From contig NZ_CP158299.1 in assembly GCF_040256395.1 (NCBI RefSeq), forward strand, positions 2,137,501 through 2,201,500: DNA of 64,000 nt, in the 5' to 3' direction. Numbering within the stretch: the first letter of the stretch is position 1; each line of letters begins with the position of its first letter. A program made the translations under genes and the position numbers. This stretch comes from Deinococcus sonorensis KR-87. GTDB lineage: Bacteria; Deinococcota; Deinococci; Deinococcales; Deinococcaceae. A model generated the notes under the pieces. The model saw only the letters and a list, made by a program, of their open reading frames with translations, did not search any database and was not told the DNA's origin. Positions 1-8,872 of this stretch are shown piece after piece.

Positions 1-791
1 TGCTGCTGGAGAACGACCTGTGCGTGTATACCCAGGACGCCCGGTACAGTGACGGCCTGCCGTATGCCGGCCTGATCGTGACCAGAACGCCCCGACAGAC
101 GGTCTTTGACCTGACCCCGGAGGAGGTCCTGGCCACCCACCGGCTGCTGGCCGAGGTGCGGGAGCACCTGCAGGCCACCGTGCAGCCGGACGGCTACACC
201 ATCGGCTGGAACGTGTGCCCGGCGGGCGGGGCGCACATTCCGCACGTCCACCTGCACGTCATTCCGCGCTGGAACCATGAGCTGGCGGCGGGCGCGGGCT
301 TACGCCACTTCCTGAAGCTGGCCGCCCGGCAGCTCAGCATCCGCGCCGCCGATGCCCCCGACCTGCCCACCATCCACCGGCTGATTCTGGACACCGGCCT
401 CAGTCACGACCCCGCCCTCATCACCGCCACGCTGGAGGCCAGCCGCTACTGGCTGGCGGAGCTGGACGGTCAGGTGGCCGGCTGCATCGGGCTGGAGCAC
501 GGCGAGGGGGCCTCGCTGCTGCGCTCGGCCTGCGTGGCGTCGGGGCGGCAGGGTCAGGGCGTCGGGGCGCGGCTGGCCCGAGTGGCGCTGGCGGCGGCCC
601 GGAAGCGGGGCGACCGGGCGGTCTATCTGTTCTCCAGCCACGCGGGGGGGTACTGGCAGCGGCTGGGCTTCGTGGCGGTGCCGCCACAGGAGGTGGCCGA
701 CCGCCTGCCGACCGCGCCTCAGGTCCGCAGCGGCGAGTGCCGCGGCTGGCTGCACACCGAGCAGGCCTGGAAGCTGGACCTCTCCGGCTAG
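1..791 (+). CDS. HIT-domain / GNAT acetyltransferase fusion protein (5' partial)
   Basis: The frame is open from base 3, so the gene starts before the window. The GTG at 24 is an internal Val: the codons before it read LLENDLC, typical of a HIT N terminus. The histidine triad HVHLHVI lies at about 243-263, the signature of HIT nucleotide hydrolases/transferases. From about 336 a second domain begins with the GNAT fold; its acetyl-CoA loop RQGQGVG is near 544-564, followed by a YWQRLGF segment. The C-terminal half resembles the next gene (shared GLEHG-[ED]-G-x-SLLR stretch), so the pair probably arose by duplication plus domain fusion. The GNAT half loosely recalls ArsN2-type acetyltransferases. 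The substrate of either half cannot be read from sequence. Stop TAG is at 789-791. Confidence 0.85.
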   Translation, partial: LLENDLCVYTQDARYSDGLPYAGLIVTRTPRQTVFDLTPEEVLATHRLLAEVREHLQATVQPDGYTIGWNVCPAGGAHIPHVHLHVIPRWNHELAAGAGLRHFLKLAARQLSIRAADAPDLPTIHRLILDTGLSHDPALITATLEASRYWLAELDGQVAGCIGLEHGEGASLLRSACVASGRQGQGVGARLARVALAAARKRGDRAVYLFSSHAGGYWQRLGFVAVPPQEVADRLPTAPQVRSGECRGWLHTEQAWKLDLSG

Positions 792-824
792 CACCTTTCT
801 TCACAAAGGGGCAAAATAACAACC

Positions 825-1307
825 ATGACCAACAATTCAGCAGTGGAGGACATCCAGATGGACGAACACACCAAGATCCGCGCCGTGACGCCTGCCGACT
901 ACCGGGCGGTGCTGAAGGTCATGACCGACGCCGGCCTGGACACCGACGGCGTGATGGTCCTGGGCACCACCTACTGGCTGATGGAGCGCGACGGCCAGCC
1001 GGTGGGCGCCATCGGGCTGGAGCACGGCGACGGCGTGTCGCTGCTGCGCGGAGCTGCGGTGGCTCCCTCGGCACGCGGCCAGGGCTTGGGCCGGGCCCTG
1101 GTAATGAGCGCCGTGACCCACGCGCAACTGCGCGGCGACCGCGCCATCTACATGTTCAGCACCGGCGGCGACTGGGAGACCTTCGGCTTCACCCAGATTC
1201 CGCTGGCCATCGTGATGGCCGATATTCCCGATGCGCCCCAGGTCACGCACTACCGAAGCCACGCCACCCGCCCGGGCAGCACCACCTGGATGCGCAGCCT
1301 GACCTGA
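825..1307 (+). CDS. GNAT-family N-acetyltransferase
   Basis: A 160-residue single-domain GNAT protein. The acetyl-CoA binding loop ARGQGLG is preceded by VGAIGLEHGDGVSLLRGAAV and followed by the RGDRAIYMFST strand, which match the C-terminal half of the HIT-GNAT gene just upstream. Two starts are possible. ATG 825 has only an A/G-rich AAAGGGG 13 nt away. ATG 858 (MDEHTKIRAV) has GGAGGA at a normal spacing, so the shorter 149-residue form may be the real product. The gene is probably cotranscribed with the upstream fusion (33-nt gap). The substrate is unknown. Confidence 0.85.
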   Translation: MTNNSAVEDIQMDEHTKIRAVTPADYRAVLKVMTDAGLDTDGVMVLGTTYWLMERDGQPVGAIGLEHGDGVSLLRGAAVAPSARGQGLGRALVMSAVTHAQLRGDRAIYMFSTGGDWETFGFTQIPLAIVMADIPDAPQVTHYRSHATRPGSTTWMRSLT

Positions 1308-1392
1308 CCGCCGCTGGCGCTCCACCGGGCCAGCCGCACCACCGGCCCGAGTGGGGCGCCCGCTTTCTTTCCTGCATGGAGTACTGAAGATC

Positions 1393-1938
1393 ATGACCCT
1401 GACCCTCGACAGCATCGCCGTTCCCGACCTTCACCCGCAGGCCCCGCTCCAGGAGCGCAAGGCCCGCCTCTCCGACATCGAGGCCATCCATGAGCTGATC
1501 GGCTACTGGGCGGCCAGGGGCCAGATGCTGGTGCGAAGCCGGGCGCTGCTGGCCGAGACGATCCGGGACTTCCATCTGGTCATAGCGGACGAGCACGAGG
1601 GGCGGCCCGGCGGGCTGGCCGGGGTGTGCGGCCTGCACCTGCTGGCCCCGGACCTCGCCGAGGTGCGCGGGCTGGCGATTCACCCGAATTTTCAGGGTCG
1701 GGGGCTGGGCCGGATGCTGGTGGAGGCCTGCGAGCGCGAGGCCCACGAGATCGCGCTGCCGACGCTGTTCGCCTGGACGTATCAGCAGGGTTTTTTTGAG
1801 AAGTGTGGCTACACCCGCATCGACAAGACGCATCTGCATCCCCGGGTGTGGAGCGAGTGCCAGCGGTGTGCCTTTTTTGAGAACTGCAACGAGATTGCCA
1901 TGGAGAAGCGGCTGATTCCGGCGGTGACCGGTGCCTGA
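1393..1938 (+). CDS. argA: GNAT N-acetyltransferase, short-form N-acetylglutamate synthase-like
   Basis: A 181-residue acetyltransferase without the amino-acid-kinase domain of classical ArgA. The architecture matches the short NAGS class: an RKARLSDIEAIHELI start, a DLAEVRGLAIHPNFQGRGLG acetyl-CoA site, an FFEKCGY segment and a Cys-containing tail (WSECQRCAFFENCNEIAM). In that family the protein acetylates glutamate for arginine synthesis. The start is taken at ATG 1393; a GTG at 1351 in the same frame would add 14 residues that do not resemble the family. GGAG at 1378 is a distant ribosome site. carA, another arginine/pyrimidine gene, lies 1.7 kb downstream but not in the same tight unit. 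The NAGS assignment is by motif resemblance only. Confidence 0.7.
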   Translation: MTLTLDSIAVPDLHPQAPLQERKARLSDIEAIHELIGYWAARGQMLVRSRALLAETIRDFHLVIADEHEGRPGGLAGVCGLHLLAPDLAEVRGLAIHPNFQGRGLGRMLVEACEREAHEIALPTLFAWTYQQGFFEKCGYTRIDKTHLHPRVWSECQRCAFFENCNEIAMEKRLIPAVTGA

Positions 1939-1974
1939 GCGGCAAGTTCGAGGAGGTGCGCCGGGCTGCCCGGC

Positions 1975-1980
1975 TATCTT
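1975..1980 (+). promoter_or_regulatory. Leaderless-type -10 TATCTT
   Basis: TATCTT lies 7 nt before ATG 1988, the spacing expected when transcription starts at the start codon. There is no Shine-Dalgarno sequence between them. Confidence 0.6.
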
Positions 1981-1987
1981 GAGAAGC

Positions 1988-3598
1988 ATGAAGCACACCC
2001 TCATGCTGTCTGCCCTGATCGCCGTCTCTACGGCGACCGCCGCGCCCCTGACCCAGAACCTGCCGGCTGGCGCGCTGGTCACGCTGGAAACCCATAACGC
2101 CGCCTCCGCGTTTGAGCGTCTGCTGGGGGTGGTGAATTCGGCGGCCAGCGCCATCGGCTTCGAGGACGAGGCCGACGAGATGACCGACGGTGTCGGCCCG
2201 TTGCTGCGGGAGACGCTGGGGCAGGAAGCGGTGCTGGGGGTATTCTCGGTCGGAACCCCGGCCGGGGGCTTCTCGCCGGAGCTGCTGGCCGTGTCCCGCG
2301 TGGGGGAGCAGACCCGGCCCCTGGTCACCGCGATGGTGAAGGGCAAGGGCGCGGCGGTCGGGCGGTTCCGCTTCGTGCGGCAGAAGGACATGTTCGTGGG
2401 CACCGCCGACGATCTGGTCTACCTGTCCACCGACAAGACGCTGCTGATGAGCTATCTGGCGCGGCTGAGTGGCCGCACCGCGCCGCGCCTGGGCGAGTCG
2501 GCGGTGTACACCGCTCCGTCCCGCGCGGCGGGCGAGCAGCAGCTGGGCCTGTACCTCAACTTCTCGGCCATGGCCAAGATGGTGCGGGGCGCCCTGGCCA
2601 AGGAGCTGGTGCCGCGCCTGTTCTCGCCGCTGGTGGACGCCCTCGACACGCTGGGCCAGTACGCGGCGGGCTTCACCACCACCGAACAGGGCCTTGAGGC
2701 GCAGGCGGCGCACGTGCCGAACGCCCAGGGCAAGGACACCCCGCTGTACGCCATCCTGACCCACACCACCGATTTCCAGGTGCAGCGCCTGATTCCGGCC
2801 GACGCCCAGTCGGTGCAGGCGACTGCCTGCGCCAGCGAGAGCAACGGTTACGTGGGCCGCTGGCTGACCCGCCTGGACCTGGTGGACCCCACCGGCTTCC
2901 TGACCGACAGCCAGCTTGCCAGCCATCTGGAGCGCTCGGCCCGCTATCTCGGCGACGAGTGCGCCCAGGTGACGCTGGCCGGCAACCGCCTCGACCAGGA
3001 CGGGCTGTCCAGCACCGTGACCTACCAGCGGGTGCGCGACATGGCCGCCGCCCAGGCGCACCTGCCCGAGTATGTCGCCGCGCTGAACACGGCCATTCAG
3101 GCGCTGCCGGACACGCTGGACTCGCTGGCGGGCGCGGGCAGCGCCTCTCTGTTCAAGCCGGCGGGCGCCATGAGCGGCAGCCTGCAGCGCAGCACCGAGG
3201 CGCAGCTCGGCTCACTCAAGCAGGCCGTCTCGCAGCTGAAGCTGGTGTATGCCTTCCGGGACGGGTACCTGATCACCGCGTTCAGCGATCAGGCTCTGAA
3301 GGCGGCCCTGGCTACCGATCAGCCGGTCCTGGCGGACGATCCGGCGTTCCAGGCGGCGGGGCTGAAGATGGACGGAGTGGGCGGCTGGAGCTACGCCCGC
3401 CGCCCCGGCGAGGTGTCGGACAGTGACCTTGAGGATCTGCTCCGCCGCAGCAACGACCCTCAGGCAGCGATGGTCGGTGCACTATTCGCCGGGGGAGCCG
3501 CTGATATCATCAATCGCTACCAGGGCATGTCGGCCCAGACGACGGTGAATGACGGACTCATCCTGACCAAGTCATCCATCGGCTTCACCTGGGAGTAA
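1988..3598 (+). CDS. Secreted DUF3352-like protein of unknown function
   Basis: A 536-residue protein. The start is ATG 1988 because a clear signal peptide (MKHTLMLSALIAVSTATAAP) begins there and a -10 hexamer sits 7 nt upstream; the frame is open further upstream to 1931. The mature part opens with NLPAGALVTLETHNAASAFERLLG and runs through repeated alpha/beta stretches about enzyme-free 'levels' (LLMSYLARLSG, LYLNFSAMAKMVRG, GYLITAFSDQALKAAL). This layout resembles DUF3352 exported proteins. No catalytic motif is visible. It probably acts in the periplasm or envelope; the role is unknown. Confidence 0.7.
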   Translation: MKHTLMLSALIAVSTATAAPLTQNLPAGALVTLETHNAASAFERLLGVVNSAASAIGFEDEADEMTDGVGPLLRETLGQEAVLGVFSVGTPAGGFSPELLAVSRVGEQTRPLVTAMVKGKGAAVGRFRFVRQKDMFVGTADDLVYLSTDKTLLMSYLARLSGRTAPRLGESAVYTAPSRAAGEQQLGLYLNFSAMAKMVRGALAKELVPRLFSPLVDALDTLGQYAAGFTTTEQGLEAQAAHVPNAQGKDTPLYAILTHTTDFQVQRLIPADAQSVQATACASESNGYVGRWLTRLDLVDPTGFLTDSQLASHLERSARYLGDECAQVTLAGNRLDQDGLSSTVTYQRVRDMAAAQAHLPEYVAALNTAIQALPDTLDSLAGAGSASLFKPAGAMSGSLQRSTEAQLGSLKQAVSQLKLVYAFRDGYLITAFSDQALKAALATDQPVLADDPAFQAAGLKMDGVGGWSYARRPGEVSDSDLEDLLRRSNDPQAAMVGALFAGGAADIINRYQGMSAQTTVNDGLILTKSSIGFTWE

Positions 3599-3643
3599 CG
3601 ACCATCAAACGCGTCCTGTGAGGCGCAAATGGAGGAGGACACC

Positions 3644-4828
<1,185 letters not shown>

Positions 4829-4844
4829 GTCGCTAACGAGAGGA

Positions 4845-4873
4845 GGGGCGGCCCCTGAACGGGCCGCCCCTTT
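4845..4873 (+). terminator. Intrinsic terminator after carA
   Basis: A perfect 10-bp GC stem (GGGGCGGCCC at 4845-4854 with GGGCCGCCCC at 4861-4870), a 6-nt loop and TTT. It lies 16 nt after the carA stop. Confidence 0.85.
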
Positions 4874-4966
4874 GCTGTGGCGCTGGACCGAGGTCGGGGT
4901 GGGGCGCCCGACCAAGGTCCGGGCCGGAATGCTGTGTGGCCTGCAGTTGGGGGCGCGGGGGGCAGC

Positions 4967-4981
4967 GTACCCTCTGGGTAC
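4967..4981. promoter_or_regulatory. Short inverted repeat over a -10-like hexamer upstream of 5048
   Basis: GTACCC-TCT-GGGTAC is a perfect inverted repeat. TACCCT (4968-4973) within it fits TANNNT, so this could be an operator overlapping the -10 of the gene at 5048. No good -35 is visible. Confidence 0.3.
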
Positions 4982-5047
4982 CTCACCTTCATCCTGCCGG
5001 TTCCGCGTCCGTGCGTTCGCCTTGCCTGATGTCCAGGAGGCCCTGTC

Positions 5048-5452
5048 ATGACCGAACGGTCCACCCATCTGATGAACGGTCCGCGCAACAGCGTTTACGG
5101 TATTTTCTCGGAGCTGGAGGAGGTCCGCGACTTCAGCCAGCGGCTGCTGGACCTGGGCCTCGCCGAGAGTCAGGTGCGGGTGCTGATCGGTGAGGCCGGC
5201 ATCCGCGAGCTGGACCACGACGGCCGCTACAGCGGCGTGCTGGCGCGCTTCCGCCGGCTGCTGCAGGGCATGACCGACGAGCGCGACAACATCGAGCGTT
5301 ATCTGTGGGCGCTGGCGAGCGGCCACATCGTGGTGTCGGTGGCGCTCCCGGCCCGCCAGGATCACGCGCCGGTCTGTGCGGCCTTCAAGGCCTGCAACGC
5401 CCATTTCGTGCATTACTACGGCGCCTGGGTGGTCCACCAGTTCAGCGCCTGA
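5048..5452 (+). CDS. Conserved protein of unknown function, 134 aa
   Basis: I do not recognise a family. The start ATG 5048 has a strong AGGAGG at 5034-5039. The protein is soluble, with no signal peptide or membrane segment. It begins YGIFSELEEVRDFSQRLLDLG, a pattern reminiscent of small general-stress-like proteins in which a helix precedes a beta strand (SQVRVLIGEAG), followed by an acidic helix (MTDERDNIERYLWALASG) and a hydrophobic strand (HIVVSVALP). It lies between carA (own terminator) and a convergent regulator gene 3 nt away, so it is probably monocistronic. Confidence 0.75.
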   Translation: MTERSTHLMNGPRNSVYGIFSELEEVRDFSQRLLDLGLAESQVRVLIGEAGIRELDHDGRYSGVLARFRRLLQGMTDERDNIERYLWALASGHIVVSVALPARQDHAPVCAAFKACNAHFVHYYGAWVVHQFSA

Positions 5453-5455
5453 GCG

Positions 5456-6136
5456 CTACAGGTTGCCCACCAGCCGCAGCCGACCGGCCCGGCGGTACAG
5501 CTGGGCCGGCCGTCCCACCCCGCTGCGGCGCTCGCCGCTGGTGGCCAGCACCCCCTGCGCCAGCAGCCGCTTGCGGAAGTTGCGCTTGTCCAGCTTCCGG
5601 TTCAGGATCGCCTCGTGGACGCCCTGAAGTTCCGGCAGCGTGAACGTCTCCGGCAGAAATTCCAGTGCCAGATTGGCGTACTCCAGCCGCACCTGCAGCC
5701 GCTCGATGGCGTGGGCCAGAATCTCCGCGTGGTCGAAGGCCAGCGGGGGTGGCTGGTGCGCCGGAAACCAGCCGGCGCCCAGGGTGTTGCCGCCGCCGGT
5801 CACGCTGACGGTGCCGTGCGGCAGCACCGCCATGTGCGCCACGCTCACGATGCGCCCGCGCGGGTCCCGGTCCACCGCCCCGAAGGTGTAGAACTGCTCC
5901 AGCAGCCTCGGTTCCAGCTCCACCGTCGTCTCGGTGCGCAGCTCGCGCAGGGCCGCCTCGTGGAGTTCCTCGTTCAGTTGCACAAAGCCGCCGGGCAGCG
6001 CCCAGGTGCGGGCGTGCGGCAGGGTGCCGCGCTCGACCAGCAACACCTGCAGTTCGCCCTGATGCATGGCGAAGGCGGCGATGTCCACCGCCAGCCCAGC
6101 CGGGGTCGCCTGGGGGGGCAGAGTAAGTGTGCTCAT
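5456..6136 (-). CDS. NrtR-like Nudix-domain transcriptional regulator
   Basis: A 226-residue protein: Nudix fold (about 10-145) followed by a winged-helix-like C-terminal region (FLPETFTLPELQGVHEAILNRKLDKRNFRKRLL) of the type seen in NrtR regulators. The Nudix box (residues 50-72) is degenerate: it reads RELRTETTV where active enzymes have REUxEExGU, so a catalytic Glu and the Gly are both Thr. This fits NrtR proteins that bind ADP-ribose-type ligands without hydrolysing them and control NAD or sugar metabolism. The start ATG 6136 lies within a 27-bp inverted repeat, suggesting autoregulation. The regulon is unknown; none of its neighbours is an NAD gene. Confidence 0.8.
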   Translation of the reverse strand: MSTLTLPPQATPAGLAVDIAAFAMHQGELQVLLVERGTLPHARTWALPGGFVQLNEELHEAALRELRTETTVELEPRLLEQFYTFGAVDRDPRGRIVSVAHMAVLPHGTVSVTGGGNTLGAGWFPAHQPPPLAFDHAEILAHAIERLQVRLEYANLALEFLPETFTLPELQGVHEAILNRKLDKRNFRKRLLAQGVLATSGERRSGVGRPAQLYRRAGRLRLVGNL

Positions 6137-6147
6137 GACACCTACTC
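6121..6147. promoter_or_regulatory. Inverted repeat over the start codon of the NrtR-like gene (candidate operator)
   Basis: GAGTAAGTGT (6121-6130), 7-nt spacer, ACACCTACTC (6138-6147): 9 of 10 positions pair. It covers the ribosome-binding region and first codons of the regulator. A perfect 8-bp palindrome CTCTAGAG (6145-6152) adjoins its right arm. The position suits autorepression; it is also upstream of the divergent gene at 6219. Confidence 0.5.
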
Positions 6148-6206
6148 TAGAGACGCGTCAGAACAGCGTCAATACAGAGGTCTAGGGCCGGGTGGGGGTG
6201 GACCTG

Positions 6207-6212
6207 TACGGT
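6207..6212 (+). promoter_or_regulatory. Leaderless-type -10 TACGGT
   Basis: TACGGT ends 6 nt before ATG 6219, fitting a leaderless transcript of the GNAT gene. Confidence 0.5.
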
Positions 6213-6218
6213 AGAGGC

Positions 6219-6812
6219 ATGACACCCGCCACCGAACCCGACTGGAGTGCCCGGCCCATCCTGCAGCGGGGCGAGGTCCGGCTGACGCCGCTGGGCCTGG
6301 AGCATGCCCGCGGCCTGATGGCCTGCCTGGACCCGGCCACCACCCGCTATGTGGCGCGCGGCGTGCCGGACGACGGCAGCCTGGAAGGCTGGACCGGCTA
6401 CGTGCAGCGGCTGCTGGCCCAGCCGAACCGGGTGGACTGGGTCCTCCTGGTGGCGGGCGTGGTGGCCGGGCGCATCTCGTATACCCTCAACCGTCCGGAC
6501 GGCTGGGTGGAGATCGGCACGGTGATCGGGGCGGCCTATCACGGTGGCGTGGCCAACCCGGCGGGCAAGTTCCTGCTGCTGCAGCGGGCCTTCGAGGTGT
6601 TGGAGGTCGGCCGGGTGCAGTTCCGGGTGGACGCCCGTAACGCCCGCAGCCGGGCCGCATTGCGGAAGCTGGGCGCGGTGGAGGAGGGCACGCTGCGCCG
6701 CTACCAGCGCCGGACCGACGGAGAGGCGCGGGACAGCGTGCTGTACTCGGTGCTGCCCGAGGAATGGCCGGCCGTGCGGGCCCGGCTGGAAGAGCGGCTC
6801 CAAGCGTGGTGA
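6219..6812 (+). CDS. RimJ/RimL-like GNAT acetyltransferase
   Basis: A 197-residue GNAT protein of the RimJ/RimL type: GEVRLTPLGLEHARGL opening, IGTVIGAAYHGG strand-turn, and the RVDARNARSRAALRKLGAVEEGTLRR segment typical of this branch, which acetylates protein N termini or small amines. The start ATG 6219 is preferred over in-frame GTG 6192 because a -10 hexamer lies 6 nt before it. It is divergent from the NrtR-like gene; the short intergenic region contains that gene's inverted repeat, so shared control is possible. The substrate is unknown. Confidence 0.85.
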   Translation: MTPATEPDWSARPILQRGEVRLTPLGLEHARGLMACLDPATTRYVARGVPDDGSLEGWTGYVQRLLAQPNRVDWVLLVAGVVAGRISYTLNRPDGWVEIGTVIGAAYHGGVANPAGKFLLLQRAFEVLEVGRVQFRVDARNARSRAALRKLGAVEEGTLRRYQRRTDGEARDSVLYSVLPEEWPAVRARLEERLQAW

Positions 6813-6854
6813 ACGCCGCAAGCTGGCCTACACCTGTGCTGCCGTCCGGACCGG

Positions 6855-6860
6855 TAGGCT
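6855..6860 (+). promoter_or_regulatory. Leaderless-type -10 TAGGCT
   Basis: TAGGCT ends 5 nt before ATG 6866; there is no ribosome-binding sequence. Confidence 0.45.
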
Positions 6861-6865
6861 GAGCC

Positions 6866-7633
6866 ATGACCCCGCCTGTTGCTTCCGCCCTGCCGCGTCC
6901 GATCGACCTGAAGGTGCCGTCCAACCGCTTCGTGGTGGTGGGTAGCGTGCTGGCGGGGCTGGGGGCGGCGCTGCTCGGCCGCTCGCCCGCCCAGGCGGCC
7001 GGGACCGCCGCCGCCGCCTTTACCGGCTGGGCCACCGCCCGTGAGCTGGACCCGGACCAGCCGGGGAGTGCCAGCGTGGCGTTGCTGCTGGCCGCGCTTC
7101 AGGGTGCCGCGCAGCCGGGGTCGGCGGCCGGGCTGCTGGGGGCCGGGACCGTGCTGAGCAGCCTGCGGGTACTGGCCGGCACGGTGGGCCTGCCGGTCAG
7201 CGGCCCCGACGCCGCCGCGCTGACGGTGCAGGCTGCGCTGTGCGCCGGCACCGGACAGCGGGTGGCCGCCCTGGTGCCGGGCGCGGCGCTGCTGCTCTCG
7301 TCGGCGCTGGATGACGCCTGGAGCGCGCCGCGCTGGAGCGGGCCGGTGGCGCTGGCGGCCGGCCTGCTGCCCGCCGTGCGGCCCGCTGCCCGGGAGCGGT
7401 CCCTGCCGCTGCTGGACCTGGCCGCCCTGGCGCTGGCCGGCGGATTGCTGCGCCCGGAAGTGCCGGTCAGCCGCTGTGACCACACGGACCGGCAGGTGTC
7501 GGGGGAGCGGGTGCGGACGGCCCGGCTGCTGGGGCTGGGGACGCTGGCCCTCGGCCTGCTGACGCGGCAGCCGGGGCTGGGGTCACTGGCGGCGGCCAGC
7601 AGCGCGGTGGCCCTGCGGCGCTCGCCTCGCTGA
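6866..7633 (+). CDS. Hydrophobic membrane protein of unknown function
   Basis: A 255-residue Ala/Leu/Gly-rich protein with several likely membrane segments (VVVGSVLAGLGAALLG, VAALVPGAALLLSSAL, LPLLDLAALALAGGLL, LLGLGTLALGLL). A short cytosolic-looking stretch (VPVSRCDHTDRQVSGERVR) precedes the last helix. I do not recognise a family and see no motif. It is convergent with the next gene, with 8 nt between the stops. Confidence 0.6.
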   Translation: MTPPVASALPRPIDLKVPSNRFVVVGSVLAGLGAALLGRSPAQAAGTAAAAFTGWATARELDPDQPGSASVALLLAALQGAAQPGSAAGLLGAGTVLSSLRVLAGTVGLPVSGPDAAALTVQAALCAGTGQRVAALVPGAALLLSSALDDAWSAPRWSGPVALAAGLLPAVRPAARERSLPLLDLAALALAGGLLRPEVPVSRCDHTDRQVSGERVRTARLLGLGTLALGLLTRQPGLGSLAAASSAVALRRSPR

Positions 7634-7641
7634 GCAGCCCC

Positions 7642-8109
7642 TCAGTTGGCCAGGTACCGCAGAAAGTCATGCATCTGTGCCACGCAGTCGCTGGCCTCGC
7701 CGTTGGCGGTGCTGCCGGTCACGGTTCGCAGTTTGCCGGCGTCCGAAAGGTACAGCTGGGTGGCGCGGTACTGCACGCCGTCCTTCGTGAACAGGTACGC
7801 CGCCAGCACGGTCCAGCGTCCGGCCCGGTCCACCGGCTGCGTCACCACCGCGTCGAGCTTCTGGGCCATCAGCGCCTGCTGGATCCGCAGGGCAAATTTC
7901 CGGGCCGCCTCGGCATCCTGAAAGCTGGTGAACGCCTGACTGAGGCGCATCTCCTGCAGCACACACGCGCCGTTGTCGCTGTTCCAGGTGTCCTGGGCGG
8001 GCGTGCTGGCGCTCCAGCCACTCATCGGTACGCTCAGTGCCTGGACACTGCCCAGCACGCTGCTCAAGAGGGCGCCCGCAGTGAACAGCCGCTGCAGCCG
8101 GGTCTTCAT
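7642..8109 (-). CDS. Secreted protein of unknown function, 155 aa
   Basis: The start is ATG 8109, which gives a signal peptide (MKTRLQRLFTAGALLSSVLGSVQALS). The frame stays open upstream to 8700, but that part is antisense to another gene. The mature domain of about 130 residues has two Cys (C50-type in GACVLQEM and in SDCVAQMHDFLRYL) that may form a disulfide. It reads like a small lipid- or ligand-binding fold with strands around RWTVLAAYLFTKDGVQYRATQLYLSDAG. No family is recognised. It is probably transcribed alone from the -10 just upstream. Confidence 0.65.
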   Translation of the reverse strand: MKTRLQRLFTAGALLSSVLGSVQALSVPMSGWSASTPAQDTWNSDNGACVLQEMRLSQAFTSFQDAEAARKFALRIQQALMAQKLDAVVTQPVDRAGRWTVLAAYLFTKDGVQYRATQLYLSDAGKLRTVTGSTANGEASDCVAQMHDFLRYLAN

Positions 8110-8117
8110 CACACTGC

Positions 8118-8123
8118 AGGGTA
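8118..8123 (-). promoter_or_regulatory. Leaderless-type -10 TACCCT (minus strand)
   Basis: TACCCT on the minus strand, 8 nt before ATG 8109. Confidence 0.4.
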
Positions 8124-8186
8124 GCAGCGCGTTCATGACAAAGTCTGGCACCCGGCTGAGAACGGCGCGGCGCCACAGCCAGCCGC

Positions 8187-8192
8187 TACACT
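8187..8192 (+). promoter_or_regulatory. Leaderless-type -10 TACACT
   Basis: TACACT ends 7 nt before ATG 8200; there is no Shine-Dalgarno sequence. Confidence 0.6.
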
Positions 8193-8199
8193 GCCTGAC

Positions 8200-8706
8200 A
8201 TGACCCTCCTGAAGCGACCCGCCGCCCTGCTGACCCTGCTCGCCCTGGCCACCGCAGGGCACGCGCTGGCCCAGGACCAGGCCGGGAACCTGCGCGGCCT
8301 GAAGGCGGAGCAGCTGTGTCCGCCCAGCGCCCAGGTCACGGTGGACGACGACGACAACAGCGAGGTCGCGGCGGAGCTGGAGCAGCGGATGGAGCGGTAT
8401 GCCACCCTGTACGGCCTCAGCTACGGCGACCCCAAGACCTGTCTGGTGGACCAGACGCTCACGCTCGACACCTTCCAGACCGACGACAAGGTCTACGCCT
8501 ATGTGGTCGAGCTGTCGCTGGAACTGCGCGGCGCGGCGCCCGTGACGGTCGGCGGCAGCGCGCTCACGGTGCAGCGGCTGAAGCTCTGGTCCAACGTGTA
8601 CTACGGCAGCAACGACGACCTGGACGCGCTGCTCGACCACGCCGTGGACCGGGCGCGCGACTACTACGAGGAGCTGGCCCTGGACTGGAAAGCCAGCCAC
8701 AAGTAG
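8200..8706 (+). CDS. Secreted protein of unknown function, 168 aa
   Basis: The signal peptide MTLLKRPAALLTLLALATAGHALA is followed by an acidic domain (VTVDDDDNSEVAAELEQRMERYA) and beta-rich stretches (KVYAYVVELSLELRG, SALTVQRLKLWSNVYYG). Two Cys (LCPPSA, KTCLVD) may pair. No family is recognised. It is divergent from the 7642-8109 gene, another small secreted protein of similar size. The tiny reading frame at 8707 abuts its stop codon. Confidence 0.7.
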   Translation: MTLLKRPAALLTLLALATAGHALAQDQAGNLRGLKAEQLCPPSAQVTVDDDDNSEVAAELEQRMERYATLYGLSYGDPKTCLVDQTLTLDTFQTDDKVYAYVVELSLELRGAAPVTVGGSALTVQRLKLWSNVYYGSNDDLDALLDHAVDRARDYYEELALDWKASHK

Positions 8707-8820
8707 GTGATCGGCCTGGCAGAAGGGCTGCTGGTGCTGCTGGTGGTGGCGCTGCTGCTCGGCAACCTGCTGTTCTGGCGGCGCTGGCTGGAGCGGCGGC
8801 GCGGTCGGCGGACCCGGTGA
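8707..8820 (+). CDS. Candidate 37-aa single-span membrane peptide
   Basis: GTG 8707 follows the TAG of the upstream gene directly and the frame runs to TGA 8818-8820. The peptide has a near-perfect membrane helix (GLLVLLVVALLLGNLLFW) and then an Arg-rich tail (RRWLERRRGRRTR), the positive-inside pattern of a small membrane protein. No ribosome site is clear, so translation would depend on coupling with the gene before it. Random coding in Leu/Arg-rich high-GC DNA can imitate this, so the call is tentative. Confidence 0.35.
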   Translation: MIGLAEGLLVLLVVALLLGNLLFWRRWLERRRGRRTR

Positions 8821-8872
8821 CGCGTCCGGGCGTCCTCACGTCGCGTCAGCTGTGGCGCGGCACGCTGAAGGC

